DNA of 64,000 bases from Fodinibacter sp963834965 (GTDB lineage: Bacteria > Actinomycetota > Actinomycetes > Actinomycetales > Dermatophilaceae). Both the position numbers and the translations under genes were made by a program. The notes under the pieces were generated by a model, which saw nothing but the letters and a program-made list of their open reading frames with translations, made no database searches and was not told the origin of the DNA. Positions 16,623 to 25,378 of the stretch are shown in pieces. The stretch covers positions 124,001-188,000 of the forward strand of contig CAWIEI010000019.1 of NCBI GenBank assembly GCA_963834965.1, given 5' to 3'. Each line of letters begins with the position of its first letter. The first letter of the stretch is position 1.

Positions 16623-17929
16623 TCAGCCGCGCCGTCGCCCGTGGCGCCCGGTCACCGGCCCGCGGCGCACCGCGAGCCCTTCCAGCAACCACAGCGCAGG
16701 CCCGACGAACAGGCTCAGCGCGACAGCGAGGAAGAAGGCGTTCTCGGCCAGCCCGGTCCACCCCGGAGCGAACACCGAGTCGGGTCGTTCACCCTGCCCC
16801 TCGTAGAGGGCTGCGACGGACTGGCCCAGGTCGGCCGAGTCGCCGACGAGCTCGACGTCGGTGAACGAGTACCGGCCGTCGGTGCTGCGAAAGTCGCCGA
16901 AGTGATGGCAGGGGCCTCGTCCTCCACACTCCTCGGCGGTGACCGTGAGGCTGCCGGCGACGCCTCGACCGTGGGCGGCGTTCCACGTGGGGCCCGCCTC
17001 GCCGAGCGCGAACCACAGGAGGAAGCAGCCGAGTGCCACGAAGAGAACCTGGGACGCGGCCGTCGCGACGCTCCTGCTGCGGTCGGCCATGGCACCGATG
17101 CGTGGGTGGGCATGCGCATCGACGGTGACGTCACGCCATCGGCGTGCGGCGCGCACCGGTCCCACGACCGGAAGCACCCCGGCATCCGTCTCGATGCCGA
17201 CCCAGCTGCCGTCGGCCACCGGGCCACTGACGCGGGCCAGAGCGGTCGCCCGTCGGGACGAGGCGGCACGGTGGACGTCCAGGAGCCGCACCCACGCCAC
17301 CGGCTGCGTGTCGCCGGCCAGGAGGAGCTCGGCCCTTCCGCGGCTGACACTCACCCGGTGCAGGACCGGGCGCTCCGTTCGCCGGGCAGCCCGACGTGCG
17401 GCCAGCAGCCGAAACGCCCCCCATCCGGTCAGCAAGCCGCCGATCACCGCCCAGCCGAACCAGTAGGTGTAGCCCTGCGGCTCGCTCACCAGTCGCGACC
17501 AGGCGGCGTCGGTCGGGTCGAGCAGGACCACCGCCCCGCTGCCCGCCTCGAGCTCCGCGTTCACCTCGATGCGCACCCGCTCGCCGGCACGCGGGCCGTC
17601 GTCGAGCTCGAACACCTGCCGGACGTCGTGGTCGGCCAGCGCCACCACGTGGGCCCTCGTGCGCTCGGCGCGGTCCACATGGGCCTGCTCGCCGCGGGTC
17701 TGCGACTGGTACCCGAGCAGGGAGGCGGCCACGAGGACGACACCTGTGGCGGCCACGGCGAGGGCGATCGCGACGCCGGGCACTGTGGTGGCCGCCCACC
17801 GGGCGCGACGTGCCGCCGTCACCTGCGCCGAGGTGGATGCCGGGGTGCTCGGGTCGGCATCCGCCACTGCGTCGGCGCACTGCGCCTGCCGGGTGCGGAC
17901 CGACCGTAGGACCGCGATGCCGCCGACGG
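16623..17929 (-). CDS. Membrane protein of unknown function, C-terminal part after a frameshift
   Basis: Roughly 430 residues continuing the protein begun at 18262. It resumes inside a membrane helix (VGGIAVLRSVRTRQ), then has three further helices (about VAIALAVAATGVVLVAASLL, WFGWAVIGGLLTGWGAFRLL, and near the C-terminus AFFLAVALSLFVGPALWL) with soluble loops, including an ECGGRGPCHHF segment with a possible disulphide. I know no family function. There is no plausible independent start here; with one base added at 17928-17939 it forms a single ~545-residue protein with the upstream piece. Confidence 0.6.
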
Positions 17930-18262
17930 CGCGCCGGCGACGACAAGACCGGCATAGCGGCCGGGCGTGCTCGGGTCGAACGCGAGGCTGAGGCCGCCGT
18001 AGCCGGCCCCGGCAGCCAGGGCCGCCACCGGCTCCCACCAGAACGCCACGACAGCGATGCCCACGAGGGCGACCACCATCGGGAAGATGGCATCGGGCTG
18101 GCACGGGGAGGCCGTCGAGCAGTCGGCGCCCGGGTCGCCGGCGATGCTCACCACGACGGAGCCGAGCAGGAGTGCCCACCAGGCGAACGGCACCCATACC
18201 GGAGGCTGGAGCATCAGCCACGGGTGCAGCGGCTGGTCGCTACGGTGACGGGCGTCGGGCAC
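17819..18262 (-). CDS. Same membrane protein, N-terminal part before the frameshift
   Basis: Reads MPDARHRSDQPLHPWLMLQP, then three to four membrane helices (VPFAWWALLLGSVVVSIAG; IFPMVVALVGIAVVAFW; PVAALAAGAGYGGLSLAF; YAGLVVAGA). After residue A111 (codon 17932-17930) the sequence turns into low-complexity Arg/Ser residues, while the other frame carries on the helix. Codons 17819-17929 of this frame are therefore probably not translated in the intact gene. Sequencing error and a real lesion cannot be told apart here. Confidence 0.6.
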   Translation of the reverse strand: MPDARHRSDQPLHPWLMLQPPVWVPFAWWALLLGSVVVSIAGDPGADCSTASPCQPDAIFPMVVALVGIAVVAFWWEPVAALAAGAGYGGLSLAFDPSTPGRYAGLVVAGAPSAASRSYGRSAPGRRSAPTQWRMPTRAPRHPPRRR

Positions 18263-18483
18263 GGGAAGGATTGTGCGCGTCCGCGGTTCGTGTGGCGGTG
18301 GCGGTGGGCCCTACTTCGCCCTCCACGCTCTTTCGGCGCACGCAGAGCGTGGGACGTCGGTGGCGGTCGCGGTGGAACGCGTCGTCGCCCAGCTGGCGCC
18401 GGGCGGTGGCGGGAACCGCCGGCGCCGCTCGTGCTCCTTCGTCACCCGACCGGCTTCGGCTCCCGGCATCCCCCTGCCATCGT

Positions 18484-18528
18484 CCAGACAAAGAAGCGCC
18501 CCGCTGCCGCGGGGCGTTCTTTGTCTGG
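18484..18528 (-). terminator. Terminator after tRNA-Ser
   Basis: Very long near-perfect stem: CCAGACAAAGAA.GCGCCCCGC against GCGGGGCGTTCTTTGTCTGG around a TGCC loop. The stem base overlaps the tRNA 3' CCA end. Confidence 0.85.
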
Positions 18529-18615
18529 CGGTGGCGGTGGGATTTGAACCCACGGAGGGCGTAAACCCTCACACGCTTTCGAGGCGTGCTCCTTAGGCCG
18601 CTCGGACACGCCACC
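18526..18615 (-). tRNA. tRNA-Ser (anticodon CGA)
   Basis: 90-nt class II tRNA on the minus strand. Acceptor GGTGGCG pairs with CGCCACC, discriminator G, and CCA is encoded. Anticodon stem CACGC/GCGTG encloses CTCGAAA (anticodon CGA, reading UCG). A long variable arm (GAGGGTTTACGCCCTC) and the T arm with GTTCAAATC are present, as expected for serine. Confidence 0.95.
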
Positions 18616-18739
18616 GCCGGAGAGGTTACCCGCTCCGGCGGCCGGCCCCGAAATCGGTGGCGGCACGCGAACGCGCCGCCTCCCGAGAGGGAGACGGCGC
18701 GGTGCGTGCGGCCGACCGCGAGCGGTCGGGGCCGGGTGG

Positions 18740-18991
18740 TCAGGCCCGACGCGTGACGGCCTTGACGACGAACAACAGGACACAGGCACCGAACAGTGCC
18801 GTGAGGAAGCTGACGATGAGGCCGCTGTTGCCGTTGATGTTGGCCAGGCTCAGGAGCCATCCGCCGAGGAGGCCACCGATGATGCCGACGACGATGTTCA
18901 AGATGATGCCCTGCTGCGCGTCGGTGTTCATGATCTTGCTCGCGACCCAGCCGGCGAGGCCGCCGATGATGATCCAGCCGATGATGCCCAT
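18740..18991 (-). CDS. GlsB/YeaQ/YmgE-family stress membrane protein
   Basis: 83 residues with three glycine-zipper membrane helices (MGIIGWIIIGGLAGWVASKIM; IILNIVVGIIGGLLGGWLL; LIVSFLTALFGACVLLFVV), the signature of the transglycosylase-associated / GlsB-YeaQ family. Family members are linked to general stress responses and lack enzymatic motifs despite the old name. ATG with a GAAAGG site ~10 nt upstream. The following 180 nt towards tadA hold no gene. Confidence 0.85.
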   Translation of the reverse strand: MGIIGWIIIGGLAGWVASKIMNTDAQQGIILNIVVGIIGGLLGGWLLSLANINGNSGLIVSFLTALFGACVLLFVVKAVTRRA

Positions 18992-19169
18992 GTGGGGGAA
19001 GTGCCTTTCGTAGGGTTCGCGGTTCCCGATCGGGAAACCGTCGGCGCGCGACGCTACCCGAACCTTTGTCGAAGGTTGGGCCTCCGTGACGGCCGACTTT
19101 CGGCGGCCTGCGGACCACATCACGGCCTTGAGTGAACTACCCCGTAGCACCGCCGCGAAACGGCAGGCG

Positions 19170-19640
19170 TCAGCCGCGGTGACCGCCGAAGAAGGCGCGC
19201 ACGATCGCGCCGCACTCGTCCTCGAGCACACCGCCCACGACCTCCGCGCGGTGGGTGGAGCGCCGGTCGCGCACGACGTCCCACACCGACCCGCACGCCC
19301 CGAGCTTGGGGTCCCAGGCGCCCAGCACGATCCGGTCCACCCGGGCCAGCATCGTGGCTCCGGCACACATCGGGCACGGCTCCATCGTCACCACGAGGGT
19401 GCAGCCCGACAGACGCCACGACCCCAGCCGGGAAGCCGCGGCGCGAAGCGCCACGACCTCGGCGTGCGCGGTCGGGTCCTGCTGCGCCTCACGCAGGTTC
19501 CAGCCCTCGCCGACCACCTCGCCGGAGGCGTCCACCACCACCGCGCCCACCGGCACGTCACCGGCATCCGCAGCCTGTTGCGCCAGCGTCAGGGCGCGGC
19601 GCATCCACGCGGCCAGCGCAGGATCGGGCGGAGGGGGCAC
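19170..19640 (-). CDS. tadA: tRNA adenosine(34) deaminase
   Basis: 156-residue cytidine-deaminase-fold enzyme that converts A34 to inosine in tRNA-Arg(ACG). Zinc site and proton shuttle: H59-A-E61 (TAHAEVV) and P88-C89-P-M-C92 (MEPCPMCAGA). Length is normal. GTG start at 19640 lies only 16 nt from the divergent upp start, so the two promoters overlap and both mRNAs are probably leaderless. Confidence 0.92.
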   Translation of the reverse strand: MPPPPDPALAAWMRRALTLAQQAADAGDVPVGAVVVDASGEVVGEGWNLREAQQDPTAHAEVVALRAAASRLGSWRLSGCTLVVTMEPCPMCAGATMLARVDRIVLGAWDPKLGACGSVWDVVRDRRSTHRAEVVGGVLEDECGAIVRAFFGGHRG

Positions 19641-19644
19641 GCGC

Positions 19645-19650
19645 TAAGTT
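19645..19650 (+). promoter_or_regulatory. -10 box (TAAGTT) of upp
   Basis: TAAGTT, then TCACCC, then ATG 19657. It sits within the 16-nt divergent gap to tadA. Confidence 0.45.
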
Positions 19651-19656
19651 TCACCC

Positions 19657-20298
19657 ATGCGCGTCATCAACCCGGACCACCGGCTCATCGCCCACAAGCT
19701 GACCTACCTCCGGGACAAGCGGACCGACTCCCCCACCTTCCGCCGGCTCGCCGAGGAGCTGATGACGCTGCTCGCCTACGAGGCCACCCGCGACGTGCGC
19801 GTCGAGCCGTTCGAGATCGAGACCCCGGTGGCGCCGACGACCGGCATCAAGCTGAGCAACCCCAAGCCGCTCATCGTGCCGATCCTGCGCGCCGGGCTCG
19901 GGATGCTCGAGGGCATGGTGCGCCTGCTGCCCAGCGCCGAGGTCGGCTTCCTCGGGATGCAGCGCAACGAGGAGACGCTCGAGGCGATCACGTACGCGAA
20001 CCGGCTGCCGGACGACCTCTCGGGGCGGCAGGTCTACGTGCTCGACCCGATGCTCGCCACCGGAGGGTCGATGGCCGACGCCATCAAGTACCTCATCGAG
20101 CGCGGCGCCGATGACATCACCGCGGTCTGCCTGCTCAGCGCCCCCGAGGGCATCGCGCACCTGCAGGAGGCGCTGGCCGACGTCGCGCCGAGCATCACCC
20201 TGGTCACCGGCGCGATCGACGAGCGGCTCAACGAGGTCGGCTACATCGTGCCGGGCCTGGGCGACGCGGGCGACCGGCTCTACGGCCTGGCGCAGTGA
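19657..20298 (+). CDS. upp: Uracil phosphoribosyltransferase
   Basis: 213 residues, standard length. Salvages uracil with PRPP to UMP in the cytoplasm. PRPP-binding loop VYVLDPMLATGGS (about residues 127-139), VPILRAGLGMLEG and the C-terminal uracil-binding GYIVPGLGDAGDRLYGL are all present. Leaderless ATG start. Divergent from tadA, as in many actinobacteria. Confidence 0.96.
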   Translation: MRVINPDHRLIAHKLTYLRDKRTDSPTFRRLAEELMTLLAYEATRDVRVEPFEIETPVAPTTGIKLSNPKPLIVPILRAGLGMLEGMVRLLPSAEVGFLGMQRNEETLEAITYANRLPDDLSGRQVYVLDPMLATGGSMADAIKYLIERGADDITAVCLLSAPEGIAHLQEALADVAPSITLVTGAIDERLNEVGYIVPGLGDAGDRLYGLAQ

Positions 20299-20465
20299 AT
20301 GCGGCCGGAGCGCGCCCGGCTGCGGCGACGGCCGGTGACGGCACGGCATCCGGATGCCTATCGCGACACGCCCGGTTCGATCGCATCAACCGTCACACCC
20401 GTCACATCTGACACCATGCTGGCTGAGGCGTGCGCTCGGCACACCCGATCCAGGAGGACGTGAGC

Positions 20466-20633
20466 ATGCCCCCGATCAAGAAGATCGTGATGTGGCTGGT
20501 CGTCATCTTCCTGCTGTACGCCATCTTCACCGCCCCCACCGAGGCCGCGAGCATGTTCCGCGCCGCCTGGGACTTCACGGTCAACGCGGTCAGCAACGTC
20601 ACGTCGTTCTTCACGTCACTGATCAACGGGTGA
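20466..20633 (+). CDS. Small single-span membrane protein
   Basis: 55 residues: basic PPIKK start, one membrane helix (about 7-24, VMWLVVIFLLYAIFTAP) and an amphipathic C-terminal stretch (FTVNAVSNVTSFFTSLI). AGGAGG site 8 nt before the ATG. The next gene starts 1 nt after its stop, so it is co-translated with the PH-domain membrane protein; function unknown. Confidence 0.7.
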   Translation: MPPIKKIVMWLVVIFLLYAIFTAPTEAASMFRAAWDFTVNAVSNVTSFFTSLING

Positions 20634-20634
20634 A

Positions 20635-21471
20635 ATGGCGCGCCGCCTACGGCTCGACAGTGAGCTGGAGCGCTACCTCGTCGACGGCGAGACGATCATC
20701 GTCGCCGTCCGGCTGCACTGGGTACACCTCGCGCGCGAGATCCTGATCGCGGCTGCCGCAACGGCATTCGCGTTCTGGGTCGACGTCAAGGTCTCGCTCA
20801 GCCCGGCCGGCCAGCTCCTCCACAACGTGAGCCTGCTGATCTGGTGGGGGGCGGCGCTGTGGCTGCTGTGGCGCGTGCTGAACTGGCGCCGCGACTGGTT
20901 CGTCGCCACCGACAAGCGCTTCCTGCTCTTCTACGGGTTCATCCGGCGGCGGGTCGCGATGATGCCGCTGCTGAAGGTCACCGACATGACGTACGACCGC
21001 TCGATCCTGGGTCGCATCCTCGGCTACGGCAACTTCGTGCTCGAGTCGGCCGGCCAGGACCAGGCGCTGTCGAACATCGACCACGTGCCGGACGCCGACG
21101 TCCACTACAAGGCCATCTGCACCCAGCTCTTCGGCCCCGGTTCGCTGCTGCGCTTCGCGCCGAACCAGATTCCACCGCAGCAACCTCCGACGGGCAACGA
21201 CGGCGGCCCCGGTGGCGGCGGTGGTGGTGGGGGGACCGGCGGCCCGGATGCCGGTGGGTCGCCTCCCGCCGGCGCACGTGGCGTGCCGCGGCCGAGCGGG
21301 CGCGAGGAGCCGGCGAGCCCGGTCAGCCGGCCGGAGTCGTGGTACCGCAGCTCGAACCTCGGTGACCCGCTGCACCTCGGCGACACCGGCGAGATCCCCG
21401 TCGTGCGAGCCCCCCGCGATGACGACGAGATCCCGCTCTACCCGCCGGCGCACTGGTCCGAACGGGGCTGA
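20635..21471 (+). CDS. PH-domain (bPH2-type) membrane protein
   Basis: 278 residues. Two membrane helices (about residues 33-51 and 63-82) followed by a bacterial PH domain (about 85-165: DWFVATDKRFLLFYGFIRRRVAMMPLLKVTDMTYDRS begins it) and a long disordered Gly/Pro/Arg-rich tail from ~180. Such proteins are widespread in actinobacteria and probably act at the membrane inner face; no enzyme activity is known. Operon with the 55-residue gene. Confidence 0.8.
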   Translation: MARRLRLDSELERYLVDGETIIVAVRLHWVHLAREILIAAAATAFAFWVDVKVSLSPAGQLLHNVSLLIWWGAALWLLWRVLNWRRDWFVATDKRFLLFYGFIRRRVAMMPLLKVTDMTYDRSILGRILGYGNFVLESAGQDQALSNIDHVPDADVHYKAICTQLFGPGSLLRFAPNQIPPQQPPTGNDGGPGGGGGGGGTGGPDAGGSPPAGARGVPRPSGREEPASPVSRPESWYRSSNLGDPLHLGDTGEIPVVRAPRDDDEIPLYPPAHWSERG

Positions 21472-21526
21472 GCACAGCCCGATCCGCCCGTTCCTCCGCA
21501 GCACCGAAAACCTGACCCACCCGGCG

Positions 21527-21580
21527 CGCAGAAGTTCGGGTGGCACGCGGCAATTACCGGATGCCGTCCGAACTTCTGCG
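21527..21580. repeat. Dispersed palindromic repeat, family 1, copy B
   Basis: Perfect 13-bp inverted arms CGCAGAAGTTCGG / CCGAACTTCTGCG around a 28-nt centre with GCAATTACCGG. It lies between convergent stops of the PH-domain gene and purF, and can serve as a two-way terminator. Confidence 0.75.
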
Positions 21581-21593
21581 TGGTGCCGTCGCG

Positions 21594-23219
21594 TCAGGGG
21601 CGCAGGAGGGCCTCGGCCGCCCCACCACCGGCCGCCGTCGACACGCCCTCGACGTCGAGCGGCAGGTCGAGCAGTGGCACGTCGACCACCGGGGTGTGGC
21701 GCTGCGGGTGGCGCTCGCCGGTCGACCGCCCGACCGGGCCCGCCGTGATCGGCAGCTCGAGCTCGAGCACGCCCTTGCCGAGCAGGCCGTCCTCGGGCAG
21801 CGGCACGGGGTAGGTGCCGGTGAAGCAGGCCGCGCAGAGCCGGTCCTCGGACTGGTTGGTGGCAGCGATCATCCCCGCCTCGGAGATGTAGCCCAGGGTG
21901 TCGGCGCCGATCGAGTTGCAGACCTCCTCGACGCCCAGGCCGGTCGCGATCAGCTCGGCGCGGGTGGCGAAGTCGATGCCGTAGAAGCACGGCCAGCGCA
22001 CCGGCGGCGAGGAGATTCGCACGTGCACCTCGGCCGCCCCCGCCTCGCGCAGCATCCGCACCAGGGCGCGCTGGGTGTTGCCCCGCACGATCGAGTCGTC
22101 GACGACGATCAGCCGCTTGCCGCGGATGACGTCCTTGAGGGGGTTGAGCTTGAGCCGGATGCCGAGCTGGCGGATGGTCTGCGACGGCGCGATGAAGGTG
22201 CGCCCGACGTAGGAGTTCTTGACCAGCCCCTGGCCGTAGGGGATGCCGGACTCCTGCGCGTAGCCGATCGCGGCCGGCGTGCCCGACTCAGGGGTCGGCA
22301 TCACCAGGTCGGCGTCGACGGGGTGCTCGCGGGCCAGGGTGCGGCCCATCTCGACCCGGGCCTCGTGCACCACCCGACCGTTGATCGTGGTGTCGGGGCG
22401 GGCCAGGTAGACGTACTCGAAGACGCAGCCCTTCGGCGTCGGCTCGGCGAAACGCCTTGAGCGCAGGCCGTCCTCGTCGATGACGACGAGCTCGCCAGGC
22501 TCCACCTCACGCACGAACGACGCACCGACGATGTCGAGCGCTGCGGTCTCGGACGCCACGACCCAGCCGCGCTCGAGCCGGCCGATGACGAGCGGCCGGA
22601 TGCCGTGCGGGTCGCGGCACGCGTAGAGCGTGTGCTCGTCGATGAAGACGAAGCAGAAGGCGCCGCGCAGCCGGGGCAGCACGTCGAGCGCCGCGGCCTC
22701 GAGCGTGCGGTCGGGGTCGTCGGCGAGCAGGGCCGTGACGAGCGCCGTGTCGGTGGTGTTGCCGCGGGCCAGCTCACCGCGGTGGGCGTCGTCACCGCGC
22801 TTGCCGTCGATGAGGTCGCGCAGCTCCGCGGAGTTGGTGAGGTTGCCGTTGTGCGCCAGCGCCACCGTGCCGCCGGCGTGCCCGCCCAGCGTCGGCTGGG
22901 CGTTCTCCCACGTCGAGCCGCCAGTGGTCGAGTAGCGGCAGTGACCGACGGCGAGGTGGCCGCGCAACGACGCGAGCGAGCGCTCGTCGAACACCTGCGA
23001 CACCAGGCCCATGTCCTTGTAGACGAGCAGCCGCGAGCCGTCGGAGGTGGCGATGCCGGCCGACTCCTGCCCGCGGTGCTGCAGGGCGTAGAGGCCGTAG
23101 TAGGTGAGCTTGGCGACATCCTCGCCGGGGGCCCAGACTCCGAAGACCCCGCAGGCGTCCTGCGGCCCCTTCTCGCCGGGGATCAGGTCGTGGGTGAGGC
23201 GTCCGTCTCCGCGTGGCAC
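21594..23219 (-). CDS. purF: Amidophosphoribosyltransferase
   Basis: 541 residues; first step of purine synthesis, PRPP + glutamine to phosphoribosylamine. Ntn-hydrolase domain begins after a ~22-residue propeptide at catalytic C23 (GPQDACGVFGVW), followed by HRGQESAGIA and HNGNLTNS; the C-terminal PRT domain has RLIVVDDSIVRGNT and cluster/fold cysteines in CNSIGADTL and DRLCAACFTG, as in the 4Fe-4S Bacillus type. GTG start at 23219 is preceded by a 26-nt gap from the neighbouring gene. Confidence 0.95.
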   Translation of the reverse strand: MPRGDGRLTHDLIPGEKGPQDACGVFGVWAPGEDVAKLTYYGLYALQHRGQESAGIATSDGSRLLVYKDMGLVSQVFDERSLASLRGHLAVGHCRYSTTGGSTWENAQPTLGGHAGGTVALAHNGNLTNSAELRDLIDGKRGDDAHRGELARGNTTDTALVTALLADDPDRTLEAAALDVLPRLRGAFCFVFIDEHTLYACRDPHGIRPLVIGRLERGWVVASETAALDIVGASFVREVEPGELVVIDEDGLRSRRFAEPTPKGCVFEYVYLARPDTTINGRVVHEARVEMGRTLAREHPVDADLVMPTPESGTPAAIGYAQESGIPYGQGLVKNSYVGRTFIAPSQTIRQLGIRLKLNPLKDVIRGKRLIVVDDSIVRGNTQRALVRMLREAGAAEVHVRISSPPVRWPCFYGIDFATRAELIATGLGVEEVCNSIGADTLGYISEAGMIAATNQSEDRLCAACFTGTYPVPLPEDGLLGKGVLELELPITAGPVGRSTGERHPQRHTPVVDVPLLDLPLDVEGVSTAAGGGAAEALLRP

Positions 23220-23245
23220 GACGCCGATTCTCCCACACCCACCGG

Positions 23246-23485
23246 TCAGGTCCGGTCTGCCCGCCGATCGAGGAGGACGGCGACCACCGCGGCGACCAGC
23301 CCGAAGAGCAGCGCGCCGATGACGCCGAGGTAGCCGACGCCGGCGCTGGGCGCGTAGTTCGAGGCCACGGTAGGGTCGGGGTCGGCGAACCACCCCCCGA
23401 GCGCGAGGGCGGCACCGACGAAGAACCCCAGGACGCCCCCGGTGAGGATGAAGGGCAGGAAGCGGGGGCGACGAGCAGGTTTCAC
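23246..23485 (-). CDS. Small two-helix membrane protein upstream of purF
   Basis: 79 residues with basic N-terminus VKPARRPRFLPF and two membrane helices (about 10-30 and 52-72) ending in LLDRRADR. This small protein commonly precedes purF in actinobacteria; the role is unknown. GTG start; 26 nt separate it from purF, so the two are likely co-transcribed. Confidence 0.65.
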   Translation of the reverse strand: MKPARRPRFLPFILTGGVLGFFVGAALALGGWFADPDPTVASNYAPSAGVGYLGVIGALLFGLVAAVVAVLLDRRADRT

Positions 23486-23551
23486 GGTTCTTACGGTACG
23501 TGAGCTGGTCGTGACCTTCGACGGTCGGCCGCGCACACTGGGGGCGTGACG

Positions 23552-23579
23552 ACATCCGCCGCGGCCTCCCGTTCCGAAC
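23552..23579 (+). promoter_or_regulatory. SigK-type promoter, first copy
   Basis: ACATCC, 16-nt spacer, CCGAACC (23574-23580), ending 6 nt before the ATG at 23587. It matches the mycobacterial SigK pattern CCATCC-N16/17-CCGAAT and the second copy at 25305. The transcript is probably leaderless. Confidence 0.6.
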
Positions 23580-23586
23580 CTGCTGC

Positions 23587-25168
23587 ATGACGACCACCCC
23601 GCCGACTCCTGCCCCGCGACGCCCGCGCGGGGTCTGGTACGCCCTGGGCACGGTGCTCAGCGCGGCCGCCGGCGCCGGCATCGGGCACCTCGTCGCGGGC
23701 TTCCTCTCGCCCGAGGCCTCGCCCGTGCTGGCCGTGGGGTCCACGGTCGTCGACCTCACGCCCACCCCCGTCAAGGAGTGGGCCGTCGGCGCAGTTCGGC
23801 ACCGCCGACAAGCCGATCCTCATCGGGTCGGTCACGATCGTCACCCTGCTGCTCGCCGGTGGCATCGGCCTCGTGGCCCGCAGGCGGCGCACCCTCGGCC
23901 TGGCCCTGCTCGCCGCCCTGGCCCTGACCTCCGTCTTCGCCGCCGTGGTGCGGCCGGCCAGCACCTCGGTCGACATGCTCCCGGGGTTCGTCACCGCGCT
24001 GGCCGGGGTGGCCTTCGCCAGCTGGTACCTCGGGCTGCTCGACAAGCTGGGTGCGGCCGATGCTGACCCGGCGGCCGGTGCCGGTGCTGACCACACGGCC
24101 CACCAGGACGGACGCAGCGACCGGCGGCACGTGCTCGCCGCGGCTGCCGGACTCGGCGTGGTGGCGGCGGCCGGCGGCTCCCTCGGGCAGCTCCTCGGCC
24201 GCGGCGCCACACCCGAGGCCGTCGCACTGCCGGCCGCGGCCGAGGCGCTCAAGCCGCTGCCCACCGGGCTCGAGGGCACCGTGGGGGGCGTCTCCGCCTT
24301 CCAGACACCCGCCGCCGACTTCTACCGGATCGACACCGCACTCGTGATCCCCCGCGTCTCCACCGACGGCTGGAAGCTCACCATCGACGGCGACGTCGAC
24401 CGGCCCTACTCCCTGACCTTCGCCGAGCTGCTGGCGATGCCGCTCGTCGAGCGCGACATCACCCTGAACTGCGTGTCCAACGAGGTCGGCGGGCCGTACA
24501 TCAGCAGCGCCCGGTGGCTCGGGGTGCGCACCAAGGACCTTCTCGAGCGGGCCGGCATCCGCCCCGGGGTCGACCAGATCTTCAGCCACTCCACCGAGGG
24601 CATGACCATCTCGACGCCCGTTCAGGCGCTCATCGACGACCGCGAGGCACTGGTCGCCGTCGCGATGAACGGCGCCCCGCTGCCCGCGGTGCACGGCTTC
24701 CCCGCCCGCCTCGTCACCCCGGGCCTGTACGGCTTCGTCGGGGCCACCAAGTGGCTCACCCGGATGCAGGCCACCACCTACGCCGCCGAGAGCGCCTACT
24801 GGACCGACCGCGGCTGGGCCACCGACGCCCCGGTCCTCACCCAGTCGCGGATCGACACCCCGCGCGGGCTGAACCAGCTGGGTGCCGGCCGCGTCGTCAT
24901 CGGCGGCGTCGCCTGGGCACAGCACCGCGGCATCGCGAAGGTCGAGGTGCGGGTCGACGGCAACTCGTGGCAGGAGGCCAAACTGGGGCCCGACGCCGGC
25001 ATCGACTACTGGCGCCAGTGGTACCTGCCGTGGGACGCGCTGCCCGGGCGCCACGAGCTGACCGTGCGCGCCACCGACCTCGAGGGCAACACCCAGCCCG
25101 AGCAGCGGGCCGACCCCTTCCCCAAGGGCGCCACCGGTTGGCACAGCATCGTCGTCATCATCAACTGA
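23587..25168 (+). CDS. Membrane-anchored molybdopterin oxidoreductase (sulfite-oxidase fold), frameshifted
   Basis: About 525 residues when one extra base near 23789-23796 is ignored (reading ...KEWAVGA then FGTADKPILIG). N-terminal half: five or so membrane helices. C-terminal half (about 190-525): sulfite-oxidase-type Moco domain with the cysteine ligand in DITLNCVSNEVGG, GARWLGVR-like segment SARWLGVRTKDLL, MNGAPLPAVHGFPARLV, and a dimerisation domain ending WHSIVVIIN. It resembles a SorA/YedY-like enzyme joined to a membrane anchor. It heads the SigK cluster. Without correction the frame stops and only residues from 23873 are open. Confidence 0.8.
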
Positions 25169-25193
25169 GCTCACTCCTCCCGGGAGCTCCCCC

Positions 25194-25263
25194 ACTTCGT
25201 GCGACTTACGCACGGTTCTCGCGCCCTTCCCGGTGCGAGAACCGTGCGTAAGTCGCACGAAGT
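25194..25263. repeat. Palindromic repeat, family 2, copy A
   Basis: Perfect 29-bp inverted repeat (arms 25194-25222 and 25235-25263; they contain TGCGACTTACGCACGGTT) around a 12-nt loop, 26 nt after the oxidoreductase stop. A diverged copy is at 60691-60768. It may terminate the oxidoreductase transcript. Confidence 0.85.
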
Positions 25264-25304
25264 CGCGTGCTCGACGGAGACGCGAAAGAAGTTGTCGCAC
25301 AATC

Positions 25305-25333
25305 CAATCCGCAGTGGATGCCGGTGGCGAACC
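25305..25333 (+). promoter_or_regulatory. SigK-type promoter, second copy
   Basis: CAATCC, 16-nt spacer, GCGAACC (25327-25333), 45 nt before the fasciclin start, with the same layout as the copy at 23552. Confidence 0.55.
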
Positions 25334-25378
25334 ACGTGTGTACGCACGCAGTCCCACACTCGTGAAGGAGCAGTTCCC

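Noticed and set aside
16410..17909. Long plus-strand open frame over the frameshifted membrane protein
   Set aside because: Composition is shadow-like and the minus-strand frame has clear membrane helices.
18289..18541. Repeated GGCGGTGGCGGTGGG near 18290 and at the tRNA-Ser 3' end as possible integration (att) sites
   Set aside because: Low-complexity GGCGGT runs, no integrase gene nearby and no foreign-looking DNA between them.
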